A stretch of DNA of 30,443 bases from JAUZRW01 sp964549915 (GCA_964549915.1 CAZJWX010000056.1:1-30443), one strand, 5' to 3'. Numbered from the stretch's first letter, positions 1-8,162 are shown. Notes: generated by a model not told the origin, from the sequence alone. Numbers and translations are program-made.

Positions 1-81
1 CACCAGACTCTACCTTGCTTTATCCTTCATATCCACTGTGACTGAGTACTAGCCTGTCCTGGCCTCAACACGGGTTGTTTT

Positions 82-1098
82 GTGCGAGAAGTGGAATGGC
101 AAATCCACGCCAGTGGCTTCAGCTTCCCCGCATTGGGCCAGGAGCTGCCCCCGCAAACCAGCCAACTGGTGCTTTCAGGAGATGCAACGCCGGAAAGCGG
201 GGCACTCGCTGTCAGCATCGGATCGCACATTTTTCTCTATGATCTCGCATCACCTGACGCGCAACCGCAAGTTTTCGAGATGAGCGAAAACGATGGCTAT
301 ATTGGCCTCAGTCCCGGCGGCGAATATCTATCTCTACCGGTGAGCTGTAACCTGGTGACGGTTATAGCCACCGAAACCGGGCAGGAGGTCGCGCGGTTGG
401 AGACTGATGATCCCTATTGCCTCCCACTGCGTCTGGCGTTCAGCCCGGATGGAGGATATGCCTTCTTATCCGACGGGCGATTGTTCACGTTAGATACCCT
501 TCTGGCGGATCAGTTGGTAACATACACACTAAGCAGCGCTATGCCATCGCAGATTGCATTCAGCGCAGACAGCCGCTTCTTGCTGTACCCGTCGACTTCC
601 AGTTCAGAGGTTTTGATCTACGACATTGCTGGGGGTGAACAAATTGAGAGCATTCAGCCAGCAACGCACTACGAAAGTTACAGTCGCTATCGGGAATTCG
701 TCATCAGCCAGGATCGTCAGTTAATTGGTGGGCTGGTCAACAGCGGTCCCACCAACATTCTGAAACTCGAAACAGGCGATTTGATCCAGCGTTACTGGCA
801 AGATACCGAGAATTCCAGCGTCACAGTCTGGTTGGAAGGCGTTGATGGGCAGGTGCGTTCCGTGCATCGCGGCGCTGGTGGTGGGGTGCCCACCTACTGG
901 CGCATCTACAGTGATTTCGAACAGACACTGGATGATGTCTCACCGATAGAACTTGAAACGAAGAACGTCACGCTGGGCACATTCAGCCCAGATGGCAGCC
1001 TGCTGGTGCTGGTCACGCAAGACAATACCATCGCCCTGCACGATGGCACAGACGGCACATTCTTACGAACCCTGCCCGGCCCGCAGCAGCGCTCTTGA
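82..1098 (+). CDS. WD40/TolB-like beta-propeller protein, 5' end uncertain
   Basis: The 338-residue frame shows repeated blade motifs of the kind SPDG/SADS followed by short hydrophobic strands (for example FSPDGGYAF near residue 118, FSADSRFLL near 160, FSPDGSLLVLV near 304). This is typical of YVTN/WD40-like propellers. No catalytic motif is visible, so the likely role is binding or scaffolding. The start used is GTG at 82, which has no convincing Shine-Dalgarno sequence and gives no signal peptide, although related propeller genes in this window (20945-22819, 24917-26509) are secreted. An in-frame stop lies at 43-45. Just after it the same frame reads V-L-A-C, which would suit a lipoprotein cleavage site, and a hydrophobic stretch sits in another frame upstream (2-49). 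The gene may therefore have lost its true N-terminus by frameshift or sequence error. The propeller fold is fairly sure; the start is not. Confidence 0.6.
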   Translation: MREVEWQIHASGFSFPALGQELPPQTSQLVLSGDATPESGALAVSIGSHIFLYDLASPDAQPQVFEMSENDGYIGLSPGGEYLSLPVSCNLVTVIATETGQEVARLETDDPYCLPLRLAFSPDGGYAFLSDGRLFTLDTLLADQLVTYTLSSAMPSQIAFSADSRFLLYPSTSSSEVLIYDIAGGEQIESIQPATHYESYSRYREFVISQDRQLIGGLVNSGPTNILKLETGDLIQRYWQDTENSSVTVWLEGVDGQVRSVHRGAGGGVPTYWRIYSDFEQTLDDVSPIELETKNVTLGTFSPDGSLLVLVTQDNTIALHDGTDGTFLRTLPGPQQRS

Positions 1099-1163
1099 GC
1101 GCCCTAGTATGAGAAGCTCATGCCACCGTCTGCTCTCCGATACAAACGGCTTTGGGCTTCTCA

Positions 1164-1172
1164 TGCTATCAT
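1164..1172 (+). promoter_or_regulatory. Candidate extended -10 promoter for the first SH3b gene
   Basis: TGCTATCAT matches an extended -10 (TGn followed by TATCAT) 42 bp before the ATG at 1214. No good -35 hexamer lies 17 bp upstream, which is tolerable for an extended -10. The element overlaps the distal arm of a 9-bp inverted repeat (1109-1117 with 1156-1164). Inference from sequence alone. Confidence 0.3.
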
Positions 1173-1213
1173 CATGGCATGAAGTGCTATGAATCAGGAG
1201 AAAGCCGATCCTC

Positions 1214-1825
1214 ATGAGAACCCTGTGGACAATCGCCCTGCTGCTCGTACTTGCCCTGCCAATCTCTGCTCAGAGCGTTGATGACGGAACGCCTGTCTCA
1301 CCCCCGCCGCAGTATGCTACCGATGCCGTCGTCGCAGTGGTTGCCGTGCCGCGCGCCAACGTCCGCGCCTTCCCGGATGTGAATCTCGGCGGAGTCATCA
1401 CGGTCGTCACGCTGGGGCAGCGCTTTTCCGTGTTGGCGACCAACGAGGACGAAAGCTGGTATTTGATTGACCTCGGTGGGATAACGGGCTGGATTTTCGG
1501 CGGGATTGTGCTGGTCGCGAACCCGGAAGACATCGCCATCCGCCCCGGTGACGACGAGAACCTGGAAGCCTGCGCCAGCGCCAGCACAATCTTCGCGCCG
1601 GGAACTGGCGTGACCGGAGCAGGCGTCGAAGTGCGCTTCGGCCCCGGCGTCAGTACTGTGATCATTGCGCGACTGCCGCTGGGGACTCCTGTGGCGATTC
1701 AGGCACGCAGTTACCCCGGCACCTGGGTCTTCGTCAATTACGGCGTGAACGGCAGTGGGTGGGTCAACGTCTTCAACATCGCCTTCCCGGAAGGCTGCCA
1801 GCTCTATCGGCTGCCCGTGCGCTAA
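1214..1825 (+). CDS. Secreted protein with two bacterial SH3 (SH3b) domains
   Basis: The 203-residue product starts with a clear Sec signal peptide (basic MR, hydrophobic core LLLVLALPI, cleavage after SAQ near residue 20). Two SH3b-like domains follow, about residues 42-100 and 123-190. Each carries the usual pattern of N-x-R followed by a GxxxxVxxxLxxGTPV strand and a W-(V/I)-x-(V/Y) strand (NVRAFPDV, WYLIDLGGITGWIFGG; EVRFGPG, WVFVNYGVNGSGWV). SH3b domains usually bind cell-wall peptides or surface ligands; no enzyme domain is attached. ATG at 1214 is preceded by AGGAG at 1196-1200. The next gene (1929-2585) is a paralogue with the same layout, so the two look like a tandem duplication. 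Exact ligand unknown. Confidence 0.85.
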   Translation: MRTLWTIALLLVLALPISAQSVDDGTPVSPPPQYATDAVVAVVAVPRANVRAFPDVNLGGVITVVTLGQRFSVLATNEDESWYLIDLGGITGWIFGGIVLVANPEDIAIRPGDDENLEACASASTIFAPGTGVTGAGVEVRFGPGVSTVIIARLPLGTPVAIQARSYPGTWVFVNYGVNGSGWVNVFNIAFPEGCQLYRLPVR

Positions 1826-1852
1826 CGCAAGACAAACCACCAGTGAGACACA

Positions 1853-1889
1853 GAGCCTATTCCCAGGCGCGTGCTTTGGAGCTAGGCTC
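1853..1889 (+). other. Hairpin between the two SH3b genes
   Basis: GAGCCTA at 1853-1859 is the perfect reverse complement of TAGGCTC at 1883-1889, with a 23-nt loop that holds a weaker CCA/TGG pairing. There is no following T-run, so a simple intrinsic terminator is unlikely. It could be an mRNA processing or stability element between the paralogues. Confidence 0.3.
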
Positions 1890-1928
1890 ATACTGAAAAG
1901 ATAACAGAGTTGATTACGGAGCGTCCTC

Positions 1929-2585
1929 ATGAAATGGATCGTGCGGGGAGCCAGTTTGCTCGTATTGCTCGTGTTGATGTTGGCCGTGTTCAGTCAGGCA
2001 CAGAGCGGCACATTCGCTCGCGTCAACACCGATCGCATCAACATCCGCACCGGGCCGGGAATCGAATATGAGATCATCGGGCAGGCATTCTTCGGCAACA
2101 CTTTCCCGGTCATCGAACGCTCGTTGACGGGCAACTGGTTGCACGTTGACCTGGGGAATGGGACGACCGGATGGCTCTTCCGTCCGCTGGTCACGGAAAT
2201 CAACAGCAATGGGGCACCTGTAGTGGGTAACCCGGCGCTCCAGGGGTCGAATCTGGGGCAGGGGGGCGGCGCTGCGCCACAGGACCGCCTCGGTCAGGGA
2301 GGCGGTGCCCTGCCCGCACCTTCCCCCAGCACGGTTCTCACGGTGGATCTGAGCGCGTTCAACAGCACCATTGGGGTCTTCGCCAACGTCAACATGCGCA
2401 TCGGCCCGGGCACGAATTTCCGCGTCATCTGGGTGCTGCCCTATGACCAACGCGCGGTGCCGATTGCCCGCAACGCCACCGGAAGCTGGATTCTGGTGCA
2501 GTACAATGGCTACGAAGGTTGGGTCAGTTCGCGCTACGTCGTCGCGCCACCAGCGATAGACCTCGCCGCGCTGCCAGTGCGGTGA
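1929..2585 (+). CDS. Secreted protein with two SH3b domains joined by a Gly-rich linker
   Basis: This 218-residue protein begins with a Sec signal peptide (MKWIVRGASLLVLLVLMLAV, cleavage near SQAQS). The first SH3b domain (about 29-90) has NIRTGPGIEYEIIG and WLHVDLGNGTTGWLF. The second (about 148-212) has NMRIGPGTNFRVIW and WILVQYNGYEGWVSSRYV. The linker at about 95-135 contains a short duplication of LGQGGGA, which suggests slippage or duplication at DNA level (about 2256-2310). The start is supported by GGAG at 1918-1921, 7 bp before the ATG. It lies 103 bp after the preceding SH3b paralogue on the same strand and ends just before a convergent terminator. Likely a cell-surface binding protein; ligand unknown. 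Confidence 0.85.
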   Translation: MKWIVRGASLLVLLVLMLAVFSQAQSGTFARVNTDRINIRTGPGIEYEIIGQAFFGNTFPVIERSLTGNWLHVDLGNGTTGWLFRPLVTEINSNGAPVVGNPALQGSNLGQGGGAAPQDRLGQGGGALPAPSPSTVLTVDLSAFNSTIGVFANVNMRIGPGTNFRVIWVLPYDQRAVPIARNATGSWILVQYNGYEGWVSSRYVVAPPAIDLAALPVR

Positions 2586-2592
2586 GGCGACG

Positions 2593-2627
2593 AAAAAGCG
2601 GGAGCGTAATCGATGCTGCGCTCCCGC
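2593..2627 (-). terminator. Intrinsic terminator of the tetR-hydrolase operon
   Basis: On the minus strand a 9-bp perfect stem (arms 2619-2627 and 2598-2606, GCGGGAGCG/CGCTCCCGC, 12-nt loop) is followed by TTTTT (2597-2593). It lies 20 bp past the stop of the hydrolase gene. The stem may also stop plus-strand transcription from the SH3b gene, but on that strand no T-run follows. Confidence 0.8.
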
Positions 2628-2646
2628 CTGGTAGTGTCGTCGTTTG

Positions 2647-3804
2647 TTAGCTGTGAGCCGGAGCCAGCGCCGGGGATTTCTCTTCCATCCAGGCCGCCAT
2701 CACCTGCAAAGCCAGCCCGATATTGCCAATCTGACAATGGTTCTGCGCCTGTTCTTTGCGCGTGAAGATGCGCTCAGTGATCGAACGGGCATTGCGCAGC
2801 GCCTTCACCTGGAGCGGGTGCATCTTGGGCGGGATGAAGTGATCTTCTTCCCCTGTCAGGATCAATACATCCTGCTTCACAAGGTCGGGGCGCTGATTCG
2901 CCTCGTTGAATTCGATCAAGACCCGTGATGCATCCAGCGGTGTGTCTGTCTGCGTCATGTGCATCAGGTTGTCGATGCCCCATTTTTCCTGCGGACGCAT
3001 CTTCATCTTCCAGGCGGACATGGCGTTCATGAGACCCGGATATTGCATCAGCCAGCGGGCGAAATCCGCGATGAACTTCGGCGGAATCTGCATATAGTCG
3101 AAGGCAATGCTGGATGCGATCACGCGGTCAATGCGCGGTTCAAAGGCCGCCGCACGGAAGCACAACCAGCCACCCATCGAGATGCCCAGCAGCGTCACAT
3201 GTTCGCGCTGGAAGTAGTCCAGCACGGCGCTGACCGGACGCTCCCAATAGATGTCCATCGGCATATGTGACAGATTGAGCGCACCGCCCTGCCCGGGACC
3301 ATCGAAGAGAATAACCTCATACCCCCGGTGAGCGAAGTAGGTCGCCATCGCGTAGAATTCCTCAATGAACGAGTCGAAACCGCCGTGAATGACCAGCGTG
3401 CCGCGCGGCACTTCTGTCTGTGCTGGCAGGCGCATGGCGGGCAGGGTTTTCCCGTCATAGGGAACCTGGTGCCGCTCCAGCGGTTCATCGACGAAGAGGC
3501 GATTGTAGAACAGGTCTACAAAGGTCTCATAGAGCTTGCGCTTGTCCGGATCAGACGGATGGGTGAAGAATTCCGCCGCACGGTAGTAGAAGGTCGCGTT
3601 CATCAGACGCCCCTCTGCCAGCGCCTTCTGCGCCTGACGCACCATCTCGTCCTTCCAGTGAGGCAGCCCCTTGATGTTCTTGCCTGCTTCGCGCATGTCT
3701 TCCAGACGCGCATAACCGAAGGAATACCAGCGATTGAGCTGGAAATCGATGATCTTGGTTGGGTTCAGGTCGTGGTAGCCCACCGGGAAATCAAACGTCT
3801 TCAT
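2647..3804 (-). CDS. Alpha/beta hydrolase, FrsA / acylaminoacyl-peptidase-like
   Basis: The 385-residue protein has an N-terminal helical region (about 30-110) and an alpha/beta hydrolase core from about 130. The nucleophile elbow is G-I-S209-M-G-G, the oxyanion strand is VIHGGFDS (138-145), and the likely acid and base are D321 in TGEEDHFIP and H356 in QNHCQIG. This order (S, D, H) is canonical, so the enzyme should be active on an ester, amide or C-C bond substrate that cannot be named. The layout resembles FrsA and 2,6-dihydropseudooxynicotine hydrolase relatives. No signal peptide is seen, so it is cytoplasmic. Its ATG overlaps the end of the upstream tetR by 14 bp, implying translational coupling and control by that repressor; a small-molecule ester sensed by the TetR protein may be the substrate (inference). 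Confidence 0.9.
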   Translation of the reverse strand: MKTFDFPVGYHDLNPTKIIDFQLNRWYSFGYARLEDMREAGKNIKGLPHWKDEMVRQAQKALAEGRLMNATFYYRAAEFFTHPSDPDKRKLYETFVDLFYNRLFVDEPLERHQVPYDGKTLPAMRLPAQTEVPRGTLVIHGGFDSFIEEFYAMATYFAHRGYEVILFDGPGQGGALNLSHMPMDIYWERPVSAVLDYFQREHVTLLGISMGGWLCFRAAAFEPRIDRVIASSIAFDYMQIPPKFIADFARWLMQYPGLMNAMSAWKMKMRPQEKWGIDNLMHMTQTDTPLDASRVLIEFNEANQRPDLVKQDVLILTGEEDHFIPPKMHPLQVKALRNARSITERIFTRKEQAQNHCQIGNIGLALQVMAAWMEEKSPALAPAHS

Positions 3805-4435
3805 GACCTGGGATGTCCTTTCTTTCAGCAGCCAGACCAGACTGTAAGAACTGCATCAGGTACTCCAGTTGCGGCTCAAAGTCGTCGACTGCATTCAATG
3901 CCGCAGCTTCGGCTGCGTGTGTGAGCAGATACGTGAATATGTGCCGGATGAAATCCAGCGGCAGGTCATTGCGCAATTCGCCGCGTTCATACGCCACCGC
4001 GATCAATTGGCTCATCGAGCTATCGTTCTCGAAGCTGTACATAACCAACGCCTTCTCGTAAATCGGATTGCCTTGCTCCCGAATGAAGCTCTCGGCAAAC
4101 TCATTGATGGCAGGATATGCGCGTGCAAAGGCCAGGCCATAACGAATTTGCGTCCGCACGATGCCGAAAACATCTTGCTGGAAGTCTTCAGGCTTCATGA
4201 CCGACGCGAGGAATTCGCGCTTGCGCTCAATCAGCAAACCAATCAGCGCGAAGTACAGCCCTTCTTTGTTCTTGAAGTGATAGTAGAACTGCCCTTTGCT
4301 CATCCCTGCAACTTGCAGGATCCTGTTGATGGATGCCTTGCCATATCCGTGCTCGGTGAACTCAGCCAATGCGGCCTCGAGGAGCGCTTCGCTGTGCTCG
4401 AAATGGGTGGAAAAGACATGTCGTTTCTCAGTCAT
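3791..4435 (-). CDS. TetR/AcrR-family transcriptional repressor
   Basis: The 214-residue protein has the TetR N-terminal helix-turn-helix at about 15-60, with the hallmark F-x-x-x-G-Y-x-x-x-S/T-I pattern (EFTEHGYGKASINRIL) and the recognition helix GMSKGQFYYHFKNKEGL. The C-terminal 140 residues are all-helical and would bind a ligand and form the dimer interface. The ATG at 4435 gives a normal-length N-terminus and needs no Shine-Dalgarno because it sits 7 nt downstream of a -10 box (see promoter entry). The downstream hydrolase overlaps by 14 bp, so the two form an operon. Tandem palindromes within the promoter point to autorepression. The inducer is unknown. Confidence 0.93.
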   Translation of the reverse strand: MTEKRHVFSTHFEHSEALLEAALAEFTEHGYGKASINRILQVAGMSKGQFYYHFKNKEGLYFALIGLLIERKREFLASVMKPEDFQQDVFGIVRTQIRYGLAFARAYPAINEFAESFIREQGNPIYEKALVMYSFENDSSMSQLIAVAYERGELRNDLPLDFIRHIFTYLLTHAAEAAALNAVDDFEPQLEYLMQFLQSGLAAERKDIPGHEDV

Positions 4436-4441
4436 ACCCAG

Positions 4442-4475
4442 ATTTTAGACCTGGAAGTCTAGACTGTCAAGTCTA
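4442..4475 (-). promoter_or_regulatory. Sigma70 promoter with two overlapping TetR operator palindromes
   Basis: On the minus strand TTGACA (4470-4465) is separated by exactly 17 bp from TAAAAT (4447-4442). The A of the ATG (4435) is the seventh base after the -10, so transcription probably begins at the start codon, giving a leaderless mRNA. Two 16-bp imperfect palindromes share a half site: TAGACT-N4-AGTCTA (4475-4460, perfect arms) and TAGACT-N4-GGTCTA (4461-4446, one mismatch). Together they cover the -35, the spacer and the edge of the -10. That is the layout expected for cooperative binding by two TetR dimers. The hexamers and palindromes are seen directly; operator function is inferred. 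Confidence 0.75.
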
Positions 4476-4519
4476 ATCACCTGAGATGCCTCAGGAGCGG
4501 GTGAAACCCGAAATGGGCT

Positions 4520-5998
4520 TTACGCTTCGACCCGCACCAGCGACAGGGTATAGCTCCCCGTTGTGGTGGAGGGGCTGGCGCTGCCTTCGTAGCGCGAGGC
4601 GCGGATGTAGTAGACGCCCGTATAGGGCAGCGTGAAGGCATCGATCTGCGCGTTCTGGCTGGCACCGCTGTCATCATCCAAAACGATGCGCAGCCCATCC
4701 GCGTCCAGCAGTTCCAGGAAGGGGTTCAAATCCCCCCCGCTGCGATCCATCGCAATGCGCACCTGGTCGCCCTCTGTACCCCAGAAGACGTACTGCGCAC
4801 TGGGCGCATCATCGGTGACTTCCGCCAGAATCTGTTGCCCGTATTCCAGGCGCGGGATCTCGCTCGGCACATCCTGGAAGGCGAATCCCTGGCTCTGTAA
4901 GGTCAGGCGATATTCGCCTGTTGTCGTGCCTTCGTCTCGCTCAAAGCGCGTCGCAATCACGTAATAGATACCATCCGCAGGCAGCCGGAAACGCGCAATA
5001 CGGGCATTCTGCCCCCCACCGCCGTCGTCGTTCTCGATCAACGACTGGAAGCCCGCATTCGCCAGAATGATGTAAGCGTCCAATTGTCCCGGCGGGCTGG
5101 CGCGTTCCATCGTGACGGTGATGATCTGGTTGCGCGTCCCGCTGAACTGGTAATAGCGCTGCGGAAGCGAATCGGTGATGGTGCCCTGCACCGTCTGATT
5201 CAGCAAAATGGTCGCGGGAGCCTGGGCGCTGTTGCCGAGACCGCTGTTGCGTGCCTCTTCTACCGTGAGCACGAAGTTGCCGACGGTGGTGCCGCTTTCG
5301 CCGCCGTAGCGCGTGGCCACCACGATATACGTCCCGCCTTCTTCGATCAGCAAGTTCTCGATGCGAGCGTTGCGCGTGCTCCCGCTGAAATCGTCATTTT
5401 CCGCCACCAGGAAACGCTCGGCGTCGACTACCTGCAAGACCGGGTCAAGATTGCCAGAGCTGCGGCTCATCTCAATATTGAGAATATCGCCCTGGGATGC
5501 CTGAAACGTATAGAAAATCTGCGATTGGGCGTTGGTGATGCTGTTCGTCACGGGGATGCCATATTGCAGGTTGCTGCCCTCGCTGGATTGAATGCCGACC
5601 CGTTCAAGCGACAATTCGTATTCGCCGCTGGTCGCGCCGACCGCGTAACCGAAGCGACCCACCACCAGCGCATGCACCCCGTTTTCCTGGATCGTCAGGG
5701 TGGTGTCGATGTTGCGACTCCCGGCGCTGTCATCGCGCTGGTAGATCACCTCACCCGCTTCGTTGAAGATCGCCAGCACCGGATCGAGCGTCCCGCTGGT
5801 CGTCGTCAGGCGGATGCGTACCACTTCGCCGCGTGAGCCTTGCAGCGTGTACACCATGCGCGGCTGAGAGTCATCAATCGTCCCGGTGATGAGCGTTCCC
5901 GGCGTGAGCGGAATTGGGTCGGGTTCGTCCTGAGCATGGATGGACGGCACATGTATGGAAGCGAGGCATAGAAGCAGGCAAGCAAGGTAGCAGAACAT
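4520..5998 (-). CDS. Secreted protein of four PPC (pre-peptidase C-terminal) domains
   Basis: From ATG at 5998 the product has 492 residues: a signal peptide (about 1-22, core YLACLLLCLA, cleavage near IHA-Q) and then four beta-sandwich repeats at about 34-133, 146-248, 263-368 and 384-489. Each repeat shows the PPC pattern: a start like G-T-I-T-D, Y-x-F/L-x-G, a middle L-D-P-x-L-x-(L/V) with D-D-S-G or N-D-D, and an end Y-x-(V)-x-A-(S/T)-R-(Y/F)...T-G-x-Y-x-L-x-L. PPC domains normally hang off secreted peptidases; here there is no protease, only the repeats. The frame stays open back to 6211, but the upstream part has no signal peptide and overlaps the kinase gene, so the later ATG is preferred; GGAGG abuts that ATG directly, which is unusually close. 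It follows the kinase gene by 184 bp on the same strand. Confidence 0.8.
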   Translation of the reverse strand: MFCYLACLLLCLASIHVPSIHAQDEPDPIPLTPGTLITGTIDDSQPRMVYTLQGSRGEVVRIRLTTTSGTLDPVLAIFNEAGEVIYQRDDSAGSRNIDTTLTIQENGVHALVVGRFGYAVGATSGEYELSLERVGIQSSEGSNLQYGIPVTNSITNAQSQIFYTFQASQGDILNIEMSRSSGNLDPVLQVVDAERFLVAENDDFSGSTRNARIENLLIEEGGTYIVVATRYGGESGTTVGNFVLTVEEARNSGLGNSAQAPATILLNQTVQGTITDSLPQRYYQFSGTRNQIITVTMERASPPGQLDAYIILANAGFQSLIENDDGGGGQNARIARFRLPADGIYYVIATRFERDEGTTTGEYRLTLQSQGFAFQDVPSEIPRLEYGQQILAEVTDDAPSAQYVFWGTEGDQVRIAMDRSGGDLNPFLELLDADGLRIVLDDDSGASQNAQIDAFTLPYTGVYYIRASRYEGSASPSTTTGSYTLSLVRVEA

Positions 5999-6116
5999 CC
6001 TCCGGCGCGGCAGGTGATCGTTTGCGCTGTGAACAAAGAGTGTGTAGCGGCGCTTCTGTGACCCGACCGCACACAAACCCTGATGCGCCCTGATCCCCCC
6101 TTCTGCCCGCGCACTG

Positions 6117-6144
6117 CGCGAGGGGAAGCGATTCTTCCCCTGCG
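6117..6144 (-). other. Strong hairpin between the kinase and PPC genes
   Basis: An 8-bp perfect stem (AGGGGAAG 6121-6128 with CTTCCCCT 6134-6141, 5-nt loop) is extended by CGC/GCG (6117-6119 with 6142-6144) around a single bulged G. It lies in the 184-bp gap between the kinase stop and the PPC start. No T-run follows on minus. It could weaken read-through or stabilise an mRNA end. Confidence 0.4.
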
Positions 6145-6182
6145 TTGCCGGAGGGAGCGGACAGGCGATAACGTCTCTCTGC

Positions 6183-8162
6183 TCAATCACCCAATTCCCC
6201 CTGAATTGCACTCAAAGCCGACTCCCAATCGAGGTATTCCTGGATAGACGAGGTAAAGCTCAGCGACGTTTGCGGGCTTTCCGAGCGACAGCGTGCATAG
6301 ATAATCTCCCCGGCGCTGATCGCAGCCTGCGCCAGACGGCGGACTTCAGCGCTGCTGCTGGCTTCGTGGCGTTCCAGCGCTTCGTAGACGTTGATGTACG
6401 CCGGGCAGTCGATGGCGCTGTTGAGGACATCATTGGTTGCCAGGAGAGCATCAATATCCGCCCGCAAGAAGCGCCTCGGGTCACCGATTCCAGGTGCCGG
6501 GGTGGCGGGATCAGCAGCGGCGGCTTCGGCATCCGCGCCCACCAGCGAAATCTGCAGGGCGTCGAGCGCCAGCAAGCCACGATTCAGGTAGAGTGCAAGG
6601 CTCCCCTGTGGATAGCGCGATGATGTGAACGTCAGCACCGCCTCGCCGGCCTCGACCTGGAAGTAATCCCCCAGCCCCGCGAGGGTGAAATCCGCCGCCG
6701 AACCTACCCACTCGCCGCTGTCGAGCGTGGTTGCGCCGCCATCGACCACTTCGGCGAAGCGCCAGCGATTCTGTGCGGGATCGATCGCGAAGAGCAAGTA
6801 ATTCCCGCCATCCTGCACCCGGAACGCCACACCATACGACTCGGATGCTGCGACGTTGGCGACCGCCACATCGACCTGGAAGCCATCGACCAGCCCCACG
6901 CGCAAGTAGCGCAGCGGTTCCCCCGCACTCGCCTCGATCTGCAAGGTCTCCGCACCGAAGGTCTCCTGCAAGGCATCTACGCCACCAACCAGGTCATAGA
7001 CCTGCTGCCCCACTAGCGGATTGGTGACTGTTTCCTGGGTGACTGACATTTCTGTATCCGGCACGCTCGTAGTGGCGATTTCCGGCGCAGGCGCAGCTTC
7101 TTCGTTCACAGCCCGCAGTACGAAGACGACCAGCACCAGCATCAGGATGCCCATCAGCGTGCCGATCAGCAGCGGGATGTAGCGCATCAGCGGCTGTTCT
7201 TTATTCTCGTAGAGAATCGCTTCGGAGTCAGGCGCGTCGATCTGGCGGTGGCTGATGCTGGGAAAATCTTGCAAATCAGCGGAAAGCTGCGGAGTGAGCG
7301 CCGCATGAATCTCCCGTGCAAGTTCCAGGATGCTCTGGTAACGCGCATCCGGCTCTTTGGCGAGCGCACGGCACAGGATATCGTTCAAGGCGACGGGCAA
7401 ATCCGGGCGAAATTCTGTGATGTCCGGGACGGGTTCGGTCTTGTGCTTGTGCAGCAGGTTGGCTTCCGCATCTTCGCCCGTCAGCCCCTCATCGACATGA
7501 AAGGGGCGTCGCATGCCCAGCAGTTCGAAATAGAGCACACCGAAGGAGTAAATGTCGGCGCGATGATCCGCCATCCAGGTTTCAGCCTGTTCGGGTGACA
7601 TATACGCCACCGTCCCCGCGCCCTCAATGCGCGTATTCTGTGCGCTGGTGATCCCCAGGTCAGTCAGGAAGGCCTGGCCCGTCTGGCGCTTGATGAGGAC
7701 GTTACTGGGTTTCACATCCCGGTGGACATAACCTTCACGGTGTATGGCGTCCAATGCACGCGCCACCTGAGTCATGATGCGCACGACTTCATCCAGCGGG
7801 ATATACTGGCTGCGCTGGTACATGCGCCGTACAATCTGCGCCAGCGAGAAGCCGTCCACGTAATCCATGAGGATGTAGCTGTAGCTCTCGTGGCTGACGA
7901 AGCGATAGAAGCGCACGATATTGGGGTGCGCCAGGTCACGCATGCTGCTGGCTTCGTCGCGAAAGTAGTCGATCAAATACGGAAGCTGGTGATATTCCGC
8001 TTTGAGGAATTTGAGCGCGTATTGGTGCGGCGAACCATCTTCCTGCGCCCGATAGACGCAAGCCATGCCCCCGGAACCAATGAATTCCAACAGGCGATAG
8101 CGTTGATCGACCATCGCCCCCACATAGTACACATCATTTGTGCACGGTTCCTGGGCATTCAT
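6183..8162 (-). CDS. Membrane Ser/Thr protein kinase with extracellular sandwich-like domain
   Basis: The 659-residue protein has an N-terminal Hanks-type kinase domain (about 20-290): glycine loop GSGGMACVYRA (29-39), ATP lysine K51 in ALKFLK, C-helix E70, catalytic loop H147-R-D-V-K-P-S-N, DLG (168-170) in place of DFG, and SPE (189-191) in place of APE. All catalytic residues are present. A juxtamembrane stretch leads to one TM helix (about 329-350) and an extracellular part of about 300 residues. Residues about 385-540 alternate hydrophobic strands (GVAFRVQDGGNYLLFAID, WRFAEVV, YFQVEAGEAVLTF) and resemble a concanavalin-like or DUF1080-like sandwich. The last 110 residues carry two cysteines that may pair. 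There are no PASTA repeats. ATG at 8162 is used; an internal ATG 17 codons later, preceded by a G-rich stretch, is possible. Likely a surface-signal sensor acting with the downstream PPC gene. Confidence 0.92.
   Translation of the reverse strand: MNAQEPCTNDVYYVGAMVDQRYRLLEFIGSGGMACVYRAQEDGSPHQYALKFLKAEYHQLPYLIDYFRDEASSMRDLAHPNIVRFYRFVSHESYSYILMDYVDGFSLAQIVRRMYQRSQYIPLDEVVRIMTQVARALDAIHREGYVHRDVKPSNVLIKRQTGQAFLTDLGITSAQNTRIEGAGTVAYMSPEQAETWMADHRADIYSFGVLYFELLGMRRPFHVDEGLTGEDAEANLLHKHKTEPVPDITEFRPDLPVALNDILCRALAKEPDARYQSILELAREIHAALTPQLSADLQDFPSISHRQIDAPDSEAILYENKEQPLMRYIPLLIGTLMGILMLVLVVFVLRAVNEEAAPAPEIATTSVPDTEMSVTQETVTNPLVGQQVYDLVGGVDALQETFGAETLQIEASAGEPLRYLRVGLVDGFQVDVAVANVAASESYGVAFRVQDGGNYLLFAIDPAQNRWRFAEVVDGGATTLDSGEWVGSAADFTLAGLGDYFQVEAGEAVLTFTSSRYPQGSLALYLNRGLLALDALQISLVGADAEAAAADPATPAPGIGDPRRFLRADIDALLATNDVLNSAIDCPAYINVYEALERHEASSSAEVRRLAQAAISAGEIIYARCRSESPQTSLSFTSSIQEYLDWESALSAIQGELGD

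Noticed and set aside
1109..1164. 9-bp inverted repeat ATGAGAAGC/GCTTCTCAT as a terminator
   Set aside because: The loop is 38 nt and no T-run follows; its distal arm also overlaps the candidate extended -10.
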